A DNA stretch of 64,000 bases from CAZQGO01 sp964593065 (GCA_964593065.1 CAZQGO010000014.1:7218-71217), one strand, 5' to 3'; positions 31,504 to 40,134 are shown, counted from the stretch's first letter. The notes: a model not told the origin generated them from the letters alone. Made by a program: numbers and translations.

Positions 31504-32688
31504 TCAACCAGCGGACCGCCGCGGTTTCTTCGGCCGCCCCGCGCTGCGGCGGCTTTGCGCCTTGGGCCGAACGCGTTTCACGGCCCGGCCGGCGTGCAGG
31601 GGCATTTTCTTTCCCGGTTTTTTCGCGGCGGTTTTTTTGGACCGCCCCGGTTTGTCCGCCTTCGGGGCCGCCGGTCTCCCGGCGGACCGGGCCGTGCGGG
31701 TCTTCGCGGCTACGGTTTTTCCGGAGGCCCGACGCCGCGCGCCGGCCGCGGTCTTGGTCTTCACCCTGACCTGAATACGGCCAGCCGCGGCAGGTTCGGC
31801 GGCAGCCGTGTCGGCGGGAGCCGCGGCCGGCGGCTTGGTCTCCGCCTCGCGTGCTGCCGGCGCCGGAGTTGGTTCCGGGGCAGCCGCGGGTTTCGGGGCC
31901 GCAGCCGGCGCGGGTTCGGCCACGGCCTCGCGCCGGGTCCTGACCGACTCGGCGGCGTGGCGGGCCTGCTCGGCGGATAATTTCCGCATGCTCTCCCGGA
32001 TTTTTTTCACCCGGGCGCGCGAGGAGGCGATGCGGACCGTGAAGTAAGCCGCCAAACCCGCCACCAGGATGATGACCCACCACCAGCCGGCCCGCCTCCT
32101 GCCGGCTTGCGGACGCTCCCGGACCGGAGTCTCGACACGGTAGGTTGCCGCAGGATTCTCCCCGGACCCTTCTTCTCGCATCTCGCCGGGTTCCCGGCTC
32201 TCCTCTCCTGCCGCGGCCGACTGCGGGGACGCAGCTGCGCGCACGGTCTCCGGTGCCGCCAAGTCGGATTCAGCGGGAGCTTCGGAAAGCCGTGCCGGGA
32301 GCCGCCGCTCCGCGGCTTCGGGTTCACGCGTGGGCGGCCAATACTCAGGTTGGCCGGAGGCCGCGGGCGCGGAGCGGGCCTTTTTCTTTTTCATCGCGCT
32401 CTTCTTCTCAGGCCGCGGCGCCGCCGCACCGGCGGCCGCGCTGGTTTCCGGGCCGGCGGGCATTGCCTCCTGTTCGCCTTCGCCGGCGGCCACGGCGGCT
32501 TCCTCCGGGCCGGTGCCCGGAATTGTTTCGTCCGCGGGCTGCACTTCGCCCGGCGCCTGAACGGCGGGAACGGGAGTGACCGCCGGCACGGCCTGTTCCG
32601 GCTTAAGGCGCTGCGGGCTGGGCGCGCAGGCGATCAAGCCGAGCAACACCCAACCGGCGATTCCTAGGGCCAGGCTTTTCCTATTCAT
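31504..32688 (-). CDS. lipoprotein-like/transmembrane protein with histone-H1-like basic tail
   Basis: This 394-residue protein is of biased composition. The N-terminus has a lipobox-like LLGLIAC near residue 21. An Ala/Pro/Glu-rich stretch follows, then one clear transmembrane helix (WWWVIILVAGLAAYFTVRIA at about 200-220), a short coiled segment (RVKKIRESMRKLSAEQARHA), a second Pro/Ala-rich linker and a Lys/Arg/Ala-rich tail (KTAAKKPGKK, KRVRPKAQ) resembling histone H1-like proteins. No family is recognised. The gene lies 37 bases after the sigma-54 response regulator and probably shares its transcript. Which part faces which compartment is unclear. Confidence 0.7.
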   Translation of the reverse strand: MNRKSLALGIAGWVLLGLIACAPSPQRLKPEQAVPAVTPVPAVQAPGEVQPADETIPGTGPEEAAVAAGEGEQEAMPAGPETSAAAGAAAPRPEKKSAMKKKKARSAPAASGQPEYWPPTREPEAAERRLPARLSEAPAESDLAAPETVRAAASPQSAAAGEESREPGEMREEGSGENPAATYRVETPVRERPQAGRRRAGWWWVIILVAGLAAYFTVRIASSRARVKKIRESMRKLSAEQARHAAESVRTRREAVAEPAPAAAPKPAAAPEPTPAPAAREAETKPPAAAPADTAAAEPAAAGRIQVRVKTKTAAGARRRASGKTVAAKTRTARSAGRPAAPKADKPGRSKKTAAKKPGKKMPLHAGRAVKRVRPKAQSRRSAGRPKKPRRSAG

Positions 32689-32725
32689 GAGTCCCCCTTA
32701 TATTTGCCGAAAATGCCTCCGCAGT

Positions 32726-34126
32726 TTAATCGATTTCGTATTCCTTGATTTTATTGTAGAGGGTTTTATAGTCGATATCCAGCTGCTTGGCCGCCACCGT
32801 GCGATTCCAGCGCGTGGCCGAGAGGGTTTCCTGAATGACGCGCTTTTCGATCTCGGATATGGCGCGTTTGACGATTTCCTTGAGGGACATGCCGTTGAGC
32901 GGCGCCTCGGTTTCCGCGCGGTCTTCGGACGCAAGGGCGGGAGTCTCCGCCCAGGACGTCAAGGCCTCGGGAAGATGCTGGCGCTCAATGAAGAGATCCG
33001 CCAGCACGAGGCCGCGTTTGACCACGTTTTTCAATTCACGGACATTGCCCGGCCAGGGATAGCGCAGGAACAGTGCCAGGGCGTCTTCCGTGACGTTCTG
33101 GATGCGCTTGTCGAATTGCCGGTTGAAAACGTCCAGGAAATGCTTGACCAGCAGGGGGATGTCCTCCGGGCGTTCGCGCAGGGGGGGGATGCGCAGCATG
33201 AATTCATTGAGGCGGTAGTACAGGTCCTCGCGAAAACGGCCTTCGCGGATGGACTGCTCCAGGTCCTGATTGGTCGCGCTGACGAGGGTGGCCCGAAAGG
33301 CGTGTTCCTCCTTGCCGCCCAGGCGGGAAAAACGCCGCTCCTGCAGAACCCGCAGCAATTTCATCTGAATCGACAGGGGCAGGTTGCCGATTTCGTCCAG
33401 GAACAGGGTTCCTTCCCCGGCCTGTTCAAAGCGGCCGATTTTCTGGACCACCGCGCCGGTGAAGGCCCCGCGCTCGTACCCGAAGAGCTCGCTTTCTACC
33501 AGCGTCTCCGGCAGAGTGGCGCAATCCACGGAGATGAAGGGCGCCGCGGCCCGGGGACTCAAGGTATGCAGGGCGCGCGCGGTCAGCTCCTTGCCGGTCC
33601 CGGATTCCCCGCGGATCATGACCGTCAACTGGTGGCGGGCGATTTGCTCCAGCGTGCGGAGCAGCTCCTGCATCGCCGGCGACTCCCCAAACAGGAAATC
33701 CGGACTGTGCCGGATTTCCAGCTGGTTGCGCAGGACCGTGACTTCCCGGCTCAATTCGCTGGCCTTCAGGGCGTTGGCCACGGTCAGCTTCATTTCGGCG
33801 AAATCGATGGGCTTGGTGACGAAATCGTAGGCGCCCAGCTTCATGCATTTGACGGCCACGTCCACGTCTCCGAAGGCCGAGAGGATGATCACCTGGGCCT
33901 CGGCCCACAGGCCGCGGATTTCCTCCAGTACCTGGATCCCGTCCAGGGGCTGCATGCGGATATCCAGCAGGTAGAGGTCGAACGGTTGTTGGCGGCTCAA
34001 GCGGATGGCCTGCAGGCCGTCATAGGCGATCGCGCAGGTATAACCCTCGGCCCGCAGCGCCTGGGCGACGACCAGGCACTGTTCCGGATCGTCGTCCACG
34101 ATGAGGATTCTTTTTTGGCTGGTCAT
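32726..34126 (-). CDS. sigma-54-dependent response regulator (NtrC family)
   Basis: This 466-residue protein has a receiver domain (1-120) with the acidic pocket DDD at 11-13 and phospho-acceptor Asp55 (YLLDIRM). An AAA+ domain (about 145-380) has GESGTGKE (Walker A), the sigma-54-contact motif GAFTGA and GTLFLDEIG (Walker B). A C-terminal Fis-type helix-turn-helix (about 420-465) ends the protein. It activates RpoN-dependent promoters after phosphorylation by a histidine kinase, which is not found in this window (orphan). The start at 34126 was chosen where the receiver domain begins, after GGGGGCC. A possible target is the hsp20 operon promoter at 22899-22915, unproven. Confidence 0.96.
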   Translation of the reverse strand: MTSQKRILIVDDDPEQCLVVAQALRAEGYTCAIAYDGLQAIRLSRQQPFDLYLLDIRMQPLDGIQVLEEIRGLWAEAQVIILSAFGDVDVAVKCMKLGAYDFVTKPIDFAEMKLTVANALKASELSREVTVLRNQLEIRHSPDFLFGESPAMQELLRTLEQIARHQLTVMIRGESGTGKELTARALHTLSPRAAAPFISVDCATLPETLVESELFGYERGAFTGAVVQKIGRFEQAGEGTLFLDEIGNLPLSIQMKLLRVLQERRFSRLGGKEEHAFRATLVSATNQDLEQSIREGRFREDLYYRLNEFMLRIPPLRERPEDIPLLVKHFLDVFNRQFDKRIQNVTEDALALFLRYPWPGNVRELKNVVKRGLVLADLFIERQHLPEALTSWAETPALASEDRAETEAPLNGMSLKEIVKRAISEIEKRVIQETLSATRWNRTVAAKQLDIDYKTLYNKIKEYEID

Positions 34127-34225
34127 TCGGCCCCCGCGCGTCCCGGTGAAAAAGGTGAGCGACGTTAATATTATGCCTAAAGGATGCGGAGTGGCAAGTC
34201 GTTTTTCTAACCGTGGCGGGGAAAC

Positions 34226-34247
34226 GGCCCGGGGCGTTTCCCGGGCC
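34226..34247 (-). terminator. GC-rich hairpin after tRNA-Cys
   Basis: An 8-base stem (GGCCCGGG with CCCGGGCC) and 6-base loop directly downstream of tRNA-Cys on the minus strand. No strong T-tract, so a terminator role is tentative. Confidence 0.4.
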
Positions 34248-34254
34248 CGGAAAC

Positions 34255-34328
34255 TGGAGGCGGCACTCGGAGTCGAACCGAGGATGAGGGTTTTGCAGAC
34301 CCTAGCCTTACCGTTTGGCGATGCCGCC
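34255..34328 (-). tRNA. tRNA-Cys (anticodon GCA)
   Basis: The minus strand folds as a standard cloverleaf: acceptor GGCGGCA/TGCCGCC, anticodon loop CTGCAAA with stem AGGGT/ACCCT, T-loop GGTTCGACTCC, and an encoded 3' CCA (positions 34257-34255). Confidence 0.97.
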
Positions 34329-34385
34329 CGGGCGGACAGGAAGAACAAGCTGCCGGCCGGATTCCCGGCCGGCAGCGGAGTCATC

Positions 34386-34460
34386 TGGAGCGGGAAATGG
34401 GACTTGAACCCACGACATCTACCTTGGCAAGGTAGCGCTCTACCACTGAGCTATTCCCGC
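34386..34460 (-). tRNA. tRNA-Gly (anticodon GCC)
   Basis: Acceptor GCGGGAA/TTCCCGC, D-arm AGCTCAGTGGTAGAGC, anticodon loop TTGCCAA with stem CTACC/GGTAG, T-arm GGGTTCAAGTCCC, encoded CCA. It precedes tRNA-Cys by 57 bases in the same transcript direction, recalling the glyW-cysT pairing of other bacteria. Confidence 0.97.
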
Positions 34461-34478
34461 CCGGCTAAAACGTGCGGT

Positions 34479-34508
34479 ATTGTAACGACTTGGAAGTCCT
34501 TCTGTCAA
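34479..34508 (-). promoter_or_regulatory. promoter of the tRNA-Gly/tRNA-Cys pair
   Basis: On the minus strand TTGACA (34508-34503) and TACAAT (34484-34479) are 18 bases apart, in the short gap after the ExeA-type gene. Confidence 0.75.
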
Positions 34509-34518
34509 GCGCTTTGGA

Positions 34519-35337
34519 TTACTTCTTGAGACCGAGGTCGTTGCCGACTTCGTCCACGGTTTCCTCGTCCACCGTTTCTTTTTTCAGCAGGTAACTTTCC
34601 AGCAGGCTGTTGTCGCAGATGGTATTGATCAGCCGGGGAATGCCGCGGGAGTACAGATAGATTTTCTTGTACGCTTCCGGGCTGAATATCTCGTGCTCGC
34701 ACCCGGCGACCTTCAGGCGGTGCTGGATGTAGTTGGCCACCGAGTCCTCCTGCAGGCTTTGCAGGGTGAACTTGACGGCGATGCGCTGCTGCAGCGGCGG
34801 GTCCAAGGCGATGTTCTGCTCCAGGTCCGGCAGGCCGATGAGCGTGATGGACAGGAGTTTCTGGCCCGGGGCCTCCAGGTTGAGGAGTCCCCGGAACTCC
34901 TCGAAAATCTCGCGGGTCACCAGCATGTTGGCCTCGTCGATGATCACCACGGCCTTCTTGCCCGAGTCGTAAATCTCCATCAGGCGTTCATACAACTGCG
35001 GCAGGATGACGGATTTCTTCTCGCCCGGCTCCTTGACGCCCAATTGGGAGGCGATTTTTTTCAACAGCCATTCCGCGGTGATCTCGGAATGCACGATGAC
35101 CATCAGCGCCGCTTCGTACTGGTGTTCGGCCTCCAGGTTTTCCAGCAGCTTCCGGGCCAGCAGCGTTTTGCCGCAGCCGATATCGCCCACCATAATGGAC
35201 AGACCCTTCATGGTGTCGATGGCATGCATGAGGCGGATGAGGGCCTCCGAATGCTGTTTGCTGTCAAAGAAAAACCGGGATTCGGGGGCGTTGGAAAAGG
35301 GTTGTTCTTTAAACCCGAAAAAGGATTCGTAACTCAA
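34519..35337 (-). CDS. ExeA/GspA-type AAA ATPase
   Basis: This 272-residue protein opens with YESFFGFKEQPFSNAPESRF, the ExeA-like signature, followed by Walker A GDIGCGKT (about 52-59), Walker B VVIIDEAN (about 130) and sensor region LIGLPDLEQ. ExeA (GspA) ATPases help assemble the type II secretin or act as general AAA switches (TniB/ExeA-like). No secretin gene is nearby. The start is TTG 35337, supported by GGAGG eight bases upstream. It follows a long TPR gene by 18 bases and is likely co-transcribed, so the TPR protein may be its partner. Confidence 0.9.
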   Translation of the reverse strand: MSYESFFGFKEQPFSNAPESRFFFDSKQHSEALIRLMHAIDTMKGLSIMVGDIGCGKTLLARKLLENLEAEHQYEAALMVIVHSEITAEWLLKKIASQLGVKEPGEKKSVILPQLYERLMEIYDSGKKAVVIIDEANMLVTREIFEEFRGLLNLEAPGQKLLSITLIGLPDLEQNIALDPPLQQRIAVKFTLQSLQEDSVANYIQHRLKVAGCEHEIFSPEAYKKIYLYSRGIPRLINTICDNSLLESYLLKKETVDEETVDEVGNDLGLKK

Positions 35338-35355
35338 GTTTTGTTCCTCCTGGCT

Positions 35356-37407
35356 TTATACGTAGGAAACCCGGCTCCGGCGCCCCTTGCCCGGCGGTTC
35401 ATCGTCATCCTTGCCTTTTCCGCCCTTCGGCGGAGCCGACTTCTTGGGGGCATCCGGCCCGGCGCCTTTGGCGGCGTCGGGTTTCTCGTCCTTGTCCTTC
35501 TTGGACCGGGCGGCCTCCTCGGTGTGCCGCCGCAGGTTTTCCTGCTCCTGCAGGGTGGCCTCCAGTTCGTTTTTCTTGGCCTGCGCCTCGAGATTGCCGG
35601 GTTCGATTTCGAGGATCTTCTGATAGATTTTCAGCGCCTCGTTGAGCAGGCCCTGCTTGGTGTAGATTTCGGCCACCGTGACCGTCATAAACTCGTCCTG
35701 GTGGTCTCCCACGATCTGGTCTTCCTGCTCGCCGCCGAGGCTTTGCATCAGGTCATCCTGAGCCTGGGCCTTGGCCGCGGCTCCCTTGTCCGCCGGCGTC
35801 GCGCTGCGCTGCGCCCGGACCTGGGCCTCCCGCTGCGCCCGTTCGCGGGCTTCGCGCTGCACCTTCTGTTCATCCTCCCCGCCCGCCGGCGCCGGAGCGG
35901 CTTTCTTGCCGACCGCGGCCTCGGGATTCACGCCCGCGAACATGGCATAGGCCCGGGTCAGGGCGTTCTTGACGTCCTGATTGTGTGGATCCGTTTTCAG
36001 GATCTTTTGATAGATCTCGATGGCCTCGTCGAGGGACCCTTGGCGGATGTAGGTGGCAGCGATATTCATCATGACCTTGGTTTCCTCGGCGGGCGTTAGG
36101 GGACGATCCTTGGTCTTGGAAGTTCCCCCGCCCGCTGGCGCGGCGGCCTTTTTAGGCGGAGGAGTCGGCGGCGGCTCGCCCGTCAACTCGCTGGCTTTGA
36201 GCCGCATCTGGTAAGCCTCCTCGGCCTTGCCCTGGGAATCGTACAGCGCCGCCAGACCCAAGCAGGCCTCGGCGGCCTGTTGTTCCAGCCCGGCGTTATA
36301 GGCGGCGTCCGCGAGCTTGAGATACAGTTCGGGTTTCTGGGACTCCAGCTTGACGGCCTGGGAAGCGCAGGTGGCGGCCCGTTCCCACTGTTCCTCGGCC
36401 GCAAATGCATCCATCGCCTGGGCGAATTTCGCCGCCGCTTCTGCGCTCTTTCCCTGCTGCAAGTCCAGTTCGGCCATCTTTTCCAGGGCCTCGGCGTTCT
36501 TGGCATCCGCCTTCAATAAGCGCTCGTACAGGGCGTACGCCTCGTCCACCGCCCCGGCTCCGGTGAAGATCTGGGCCAGGTGGGTTAAGGCCCCCTGGTG
36601 GTTCACCTTGAATTTCAGCAGGGTTTCGAACTCCGTCTGGGCCTCGTTCATCTGGTTTTTGAGATAATAGACCAGGCCGAGATAATAATGGGCTTCAATG
36701 CTTTTCAACTGGATGGCCTTCTGGGCGAACAGCTGTCCCCGGTCCAAAGAACCCTGGCGGATCAAATTCTCGGCTACGAACAGAAACTCCTTCTTGGCCT
36801 CGGAGTCGGACCCCAGCTTGCTGCTGATTTCCCCCAGGGCGATATGGGCCTGAAGGTTCCCGGGGTCCAGTTTGATCACCTCCTGGAAAAGGCCGCTGGC
36901 TTTCTGAAATTGGCGGGCGTTGTACAAGGCGTTGGCAATGGCGAGAACCGTCTCCGCGGCTTCCTGGGTGCGGCCCGCCTGCATGAGCAGTTCGGCCAGT
37001 TTCTGCTGGAGCTCCAGGCTTTTCGGGTTGCCCGCCACCTTGCTTTTCAAGGTATCAATGGCGTCGTCGTATCCGGCGGCCTCCCCGCCGGCGGCAGGAG
37101 CCGATTGAACCTCGGCCGGCTCCTCCTCCACGCTGTTGGGGTCCAGCTTGCTCATTTTTTTCTGGATAATCAGGACCTTATCTTTGGCGCCCTGCTGTTT
37201 GAAAATCTTCAGCACCTGGCGGTAGTACTGCAAGGCCTCCGTGACGCGGCCCTTGCGGCTGAAAACGTCCCCCAGCATGTTCAGCGCCAGAATATCGGCC
37301 GGGTCCAGCTCCAGCAGCTTTCGATATTGTTCGATCGCATGGTCCCATTGGCCGTCGCGGAAATGCAGATAGGCTGATTTGATCAGCGCTTTTTTATCGA
37401 TGGGCAT
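35356..37407 (-). CDS. multi-TPR scaffold protein
   Basis: The protein has 683 residues. Tetratricopeptide repeats fill residues about 10-85, 120-425 and 450-505 (for example DHAIEQYRKLLELDPADILAL, ANVALG-like helices, LDEAIEIYQKILKTDPHN). A charged linker with Arg/Ala/Gln follows, then one more TPR near 585-620 (LLNEALKIYQKILEIEPGN) and a coiled, Lys/Pro/Gly-rich C-terminal tail ending in RRSRVSYV. There is no signal peptide or membrane helix, so it is cytoplasmic. TPR proteins serve as docking scaffolds. Co-transcribed with the ExeA-type ATPase behind a strong promoter. Confidence 0.88.
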   Translation of the reverse strand: MPIDKKALIKSAYLHFRDGQWDHAIEQYRKLLELDPADILALNMLGDVFSRKGRVTEALQYYRQVLKIFKQQGAKDKVLIIQKKMSKLDPNSVEEEPAEVQSAPAAGGEAAGYDDAIDTLKSKVAGNPKSLELQQKLAELLMQAGRTQEAAETVLAIANALYNARQFQKASGLFQEVIKLDPGNLQAHIALGEISSKLGSDSEAKKEFLFVAENLIRQGSLDRGQLFAQKAIQLKSIEAHYYLGLVYYLKNQMNEAQTEFETLLKFKVNHQGALTHLAQIFTGAGAVDEAYALYERLLKADAKNAEALEKMAELDLQQGKSAEAAAKFAQAMDAFAAEEQWERAATCASQAVKLESQKPELYLKLADAAYNAGLEQQAAEACLGLAALYDSQGKAEEAYQMRLKASELTGEPPPTPPPKKAAAPAGGGTSKTKDRPLTPAEETKVMMNIAATYIRQGSLDEAIEIYQKILKTDPHNQDVKNALTRAYAMFAGVNPEAAVGKKAAPAPAGGEDEQKVQREARERAQREAQVRAQRSATPADKGAAAKAQAQDDLMQSLGGEQEDQIVGDHQDEFMTVTVAEIYTKQGLLNEALKIYQKILEIEPGNLEAQAKKNELEATLQEQENLRRHTEEAARSKKDKDEKPDAAKGAGPDAPKKSAPPKGGKGKDDDEPPGKGRRSRVSYV

Positions 37408-37448
37408 GTTAAAAAATGCTCCTAAATAAAGCCAATTACAGATTTTTA

Positions 37449-37477
37449 ATACTATCCCGCCCCCCGGGTAGTGTCAA
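37449..37477 (-). promoter_or_regulatory. promoter of the TPR/ExeA operon
   Basis: On the minus strand TTGACA (37477-37472) and TAGTAT (37454-37449) are 17 bases apart, about 40 bases before the start codon. Confidence 0.75.
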
Positions 37478-37554
37478 GGCAAAAAACCCCGGGCCCTGGA
37501 TGCTCGGACGGGACCTGCCGGAGAGCCGCCCAGAGCGCCGGTTTAGGAAAGCAA

Positions 37555-37583
37555 TTGACAAACAGGGGGTGTTTCCCTAGTAT
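37555..37583 (+). promoter_or_regulatory. promoter of tRNA-Leu
   Basis: TTGACA at 37555-37560 and TAGTAT at 37578-37583 are 17 bases apart, about 20 bases before the tRNA. It has the same two hexamers as the divergent TPR operon promoter. Confidence 0.75.
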
Positions 37584-37603
37584 GTACAACGCGTTGGCGG
37601 GAA

Positions 37604-37690
37604 GCCGGAGTGGTGAAACTGGTAGACGCAGAGGACTCAAAATCCTCCGCCCTCACGGGCATGTCGGTTCGACTCCGACCTCCGGCACCA
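37604..37690 (+). tRNA. tRNA-Leu (anticodon CAA)
   Basis: An 87-base class II tRNA: acceptor GCCGGAG/CTCCGGC, anticodon loop CTCAAAA on stem GAGGA/TCCTC, a long variable arm (CGCCCTCACGGGCAT region), T-arm GTCGGTTCGACTCCGAC and encoded ACCA end. Confidence 0.97.
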
Positions 37691-37736
37691 TGGCCCGTAC
37701 GCGGCCTGCCGGGAACGGCCGGGCCGCCGGGGACGC

Positions 37737-37772
37737 TAAAAAAAATGGGGCGGCCGTCTGAAGCCGCCCCAT
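37737..37772 (-). terminator. Rho-independent terminator of the MerR-GGDEF gene
   Basis: A 10-base perfect stem (ATGGGGCGGC with GCCGCCCCAT) and 8-base loop is followed on the minus strand by eight T residues. It lies 17 bases after the stop of the regulator gene, and may also limit tRNA-Leu readthrough. Confidence 0.9.
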
Positions 37773-37789
37773 CCCGTTTGCGTGCGCCT

Positions 37790-38659
37790 TCAGGAAGCCC
37801 GTTTATCCACCACGAAATCGCTTTTTTTCATTTGCTGGGCGTACTGCTTCAGTTCATTGGCAATATCGTCGATCTGGGCATAGTGCGCGAGATTGCGGCG
37901 CTCGTTGGTCACGACGGCCACCGACAGGGTCATTACCGGATATTTCAGAATCGCGCCTTTGCGGTTGATGTTGATGATAAAGCCGTTCTCGCGGTCTTCC
38001 TTGTCGTATTGCTGGCCGATGAGCTGGTCGAAATTCGATACCAGCTTGGAACAAATGAGTTGATATTTGTCCGGAGTAGTGATGATCACGAAATTATCCC
38101 CGCCCAAATGCCCGACGATATCGCTGGGATTGCCGTAGTCGCGGGTCACATCGAAAATAATCAGGGAAGTGAACTTCAGCAGCTTGTCCCCCCGCTGGTA
38201 ACCGTAGCGCAAATTGTAGGCCCGGAAATTGTCCAGATCAATGTAACAGATGGCCGTCTTCTTCCCCTCCGAAAGCCGCCGGTCGATCTCCTGCTGGATA
38301 AAGAAGTGATCGGGAAGATTGGTCAGGGGATGAACGCGGGTGGCGCCCTTGGAGTCCGCATATCCCTCGTCGATGTCGGAACCGATGTTGAATTGGCTTA
38401 AATCCTTGACTTTCTTCTTTAAAATTTCGTCCTGGAGAAATCCCGAGGATGTGATCAAGTCATTGATGCGCAAGTTATTGTTTTCCAGGGTTTCCTTCAG
38501 GGAGATGATTTTTTTGACCATGGTCTTGCTGTATTTCCGGTGACCCGAAGGTACGCGCACGGGCGAGATCAGGCCCAGGCTTTCCCAGTAGCGCAGCGTG
38601 CGCTCCGATAAGCCACTCAATTTTGCAGCCGCGCCGATGCCGATGAGTTTTTCTTTCAT
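37790..38659 (-). CDS. MerR-type regulator fused to a degenerate GGDEF domain
   Basis: This 289-residue protein has a MerR helix-turn-helix (about 5-75: IGAAAKLSGLSERTLRYWESLGLI, GHRKYSK) and a GGDEF-like domain (about 105-280) with HPLTNLPDHFFIQQEI, CYIDLDNFRAYN and the signature changed to GGDNF. The RxxD inhibitory site is lost (NPSD), so cyclase activity is unlikely; the domain may bind GTP, c-di-GMP or a partner. This would be a one-component regulator tying a nucleotide signal to transcription. The start ATG follows AGAGGAAACC and a consensus promoter. The region is richer in AT and Lys/Asn/Ile than its neighbours. Confidence 0.9.
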   Translation of the reverse strand: MKEKLIGIGAAAKLSGLSERTLRYWESLGLISPVRVPSGHRKYSKTMVKKIISLKETLENNNLRINDLITSSGFLQDEILKKKVKDLSQFNIGSDIDEGYADSKGATRVHPLTNLPDHFFIQQEIDRRLSEGKKTAICYIDLDNFRAYNLRYGYQRGDKLLKFTSLIIFDVTRDYGNPSDIVGHLGGDNFVIITTPDKYQLICSKLVSNFDQLIGQQYDKEDRENGFIININRKGAILKYPVMTLSVAVVTNERRNLAHYAQIDDIANELKQYAQQMKKSDFVVDKRAS

Positions 38660-38753
38660 GGTTTCCTCTTTTGTTCAACCCGGAGATGATATCCGGGGTC
38701 GATAAATAGAAATGTTATGCAAAAAAAGGTTTGATATTTTTTACTTTATTAAG

Positions 38754-38781
38754 ATTATAACACCACTAAATATTTTGTCAA
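38754..38781 (-). promoter_or_regulatory. consensus sigma-70 promoter of the MerR-GGDEF gene
   Basis: On the minus strand perfect TTGACA (38781-38776) and TATAAT (38759-38754) are 16 bases apart in an AT-rich stretch. The leader holds an imperfect hairpin (CCCGGATATCATCTCCGGG). Confidence 0.85.
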
Positions 38782-38873
38782 GTTTCAATTAATTGTTTTT
38801 GTAGTTTTTTTGTACTGTTCAATTTAATGCTTGTATATTAAGGTAATTTGGAAGATGAAATATGAGGTATATT

Positions 38874-40088
38874 CTACTGATTGGAGATAGATATTTTTAC
38901 AAATCTTCTTTTTCCGATCTGAAGCACTGACCCTTCATGAATGCCGACGTCCAAATTGGGGTCCGATATTTTTTGCTGGTCCAGCTCCACGGCGCCTTGC
39001 CGGAGCAAACGTTGGGCTTCCGATTTGCTTGCCACCAATCCCGAAGCGGTGAGAAGCTTGAGGATCCAGATTTTATTCTCCTTCAATTCCGCGGCGGACA
39101 CGCTTAAGGTTGGCATGTCGGAGGGTGTTTCCCGGCTGGAAAAAATCCGGTCGAATTCCTGCCCCGCGCGCTCGGCCTCGCTGGGACCGTGAAACTGCGT
39201 GACCACCCGCCGGGCCAGATCCGCCTTGGCCTGGCGCGGATGCAGACTGCCGTCGCGGAGGCCGTCATGGATTTTCCGGGTTTCCGCAGGGGAAAGATCG
39301 GTCAGCAGTTCGAAATATTTCAGCATGAGGGAATCGGGGATGCTCATGAGCTTGCCGAACATGTCCTGGGGCGCGTCGGACACCGCCACATAATTCCCCA
39401 GGCTCTTGGACATTTTATTCGTACCGTCCAAGCCCTCCAGCAGGGGCAGGGCCAGGATGACTTCCGGGGCCTGGCCAAAGTCCTGCTGCAGGCTGCGGGC
39501 GACCAGGCAGTTGAAAATTTGGTCCGTGCCGCAGAGCTCGAGGTCCGAATGCAACACCACCGAATCGTAGCCCTGAATGAGGGGGTAGAGGAATTCGTGC
39601 AGGCCGATGGGGCGGTTTTCGTGAAAGCGCTTTTCGAAGTCGTCGCGTTCCAGGATGCGCGCCACGGTATAATGGGCCGCCAGCCGGATGACATCCGAGA
39701 AGGTCATGGGCGCGCACCACGCGCTGTTGAAGACCACCCGGGTTCGTTCGGGGTTCAGGACGCGGAAAACCTGCTCCTGGTATGTTTCGGCATTGGCCTG
39801 GATCTGTTCGCGGCTCAGCGGCGGACGGGTGGCGCTCTGACCCGTGGGATCCCCGATCAGGCCCGTGAAATCGCCGATGAGAAACTGGACCTCATGGCCC
39901 AGGTCCTGGAGTTGCCGCAATTTCCGCAGCACCACGACGTGCCCGAGGTGCAGGTCGGGCGCGGAGGGGTCCGCGCCGTATTTGACTTTCAGGGGCCGGC
40001 CCAGGTCCAGCTTGGCGGCCAGCTCCGCTTCGCTGATGATCTGGGCGCAACCGCGCTGGATGCGCTGCAGGATGTCCGAGTCTGCCAC
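38874..40088 (-). CDS. tyrS: tyrosyl-tRNA synthetase
   Basis: The protein has 404 residues. Class I motifs: HLGH (DLHLGH, HIGH equivalent) near residue 45 and NKMSKS (KMSKS) near 230. An S4 RNA-binding domain fills about 340-404 (LLTASGLVASKSEAQRLLRQG). It charges tRNA-Tyr. GTG 40088 was chosen because the family's first helix (DILQRIQRG) begins there and GGAGGAG lies upstream; the frame is open much further without support. It is the TyrRS type with the longer active-site insertion found in many Gram-negative bacteria (TyrZ/TyrS subtype not resolved). Confidence 0.96.
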   Translation of the reverse strand: MADSDILQRIQRGCAQIISEAELAAKLDLGRPLKVKYGADPSAPDLHLGHVVVLRKLRQLQDLGHEVQFLIGDFTGLIGDPTGQSATRPPLSREQIQANAETYQEQVFRVLNPERTRVVFNSAWCAPMTFSDVIRLAAHYTVARILERDDFEKRFHENRPIGLHEFLYPLIQGYDSVVLHSDLELCGTDQIFNCLVARSLQQDFGQAPEVILALPLLEGLDGTNKMSKSLGNYVAVSDAPQDMFGKLMSIPDSLMLKYFELLTDLSPAETRKIHDGLRDGSLHPRQAKADLARRVVTQFHGPSEAERAGQEFDRIFSSRETPSDMPTLSVSAAELKENKIWILKLLTASGLVASKSEAQRLLRQGAVELDQQKISDPNLDVGIHEGSVLQIGKRRFVKISISNQ

Positions 40089-40134
40089 GGCGTGCCGGCT
40101 CCTCCATCGGGATGGGAATGCAGGGGGCCCGCTT

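Noticed and set aside
37790..38659. GGDNF as a sequencing error of an active GGDEF
   Set aside because: The RxxD site and other cyclase positions have also changed, and the frame is intact, so degeneration is the simpler reading.
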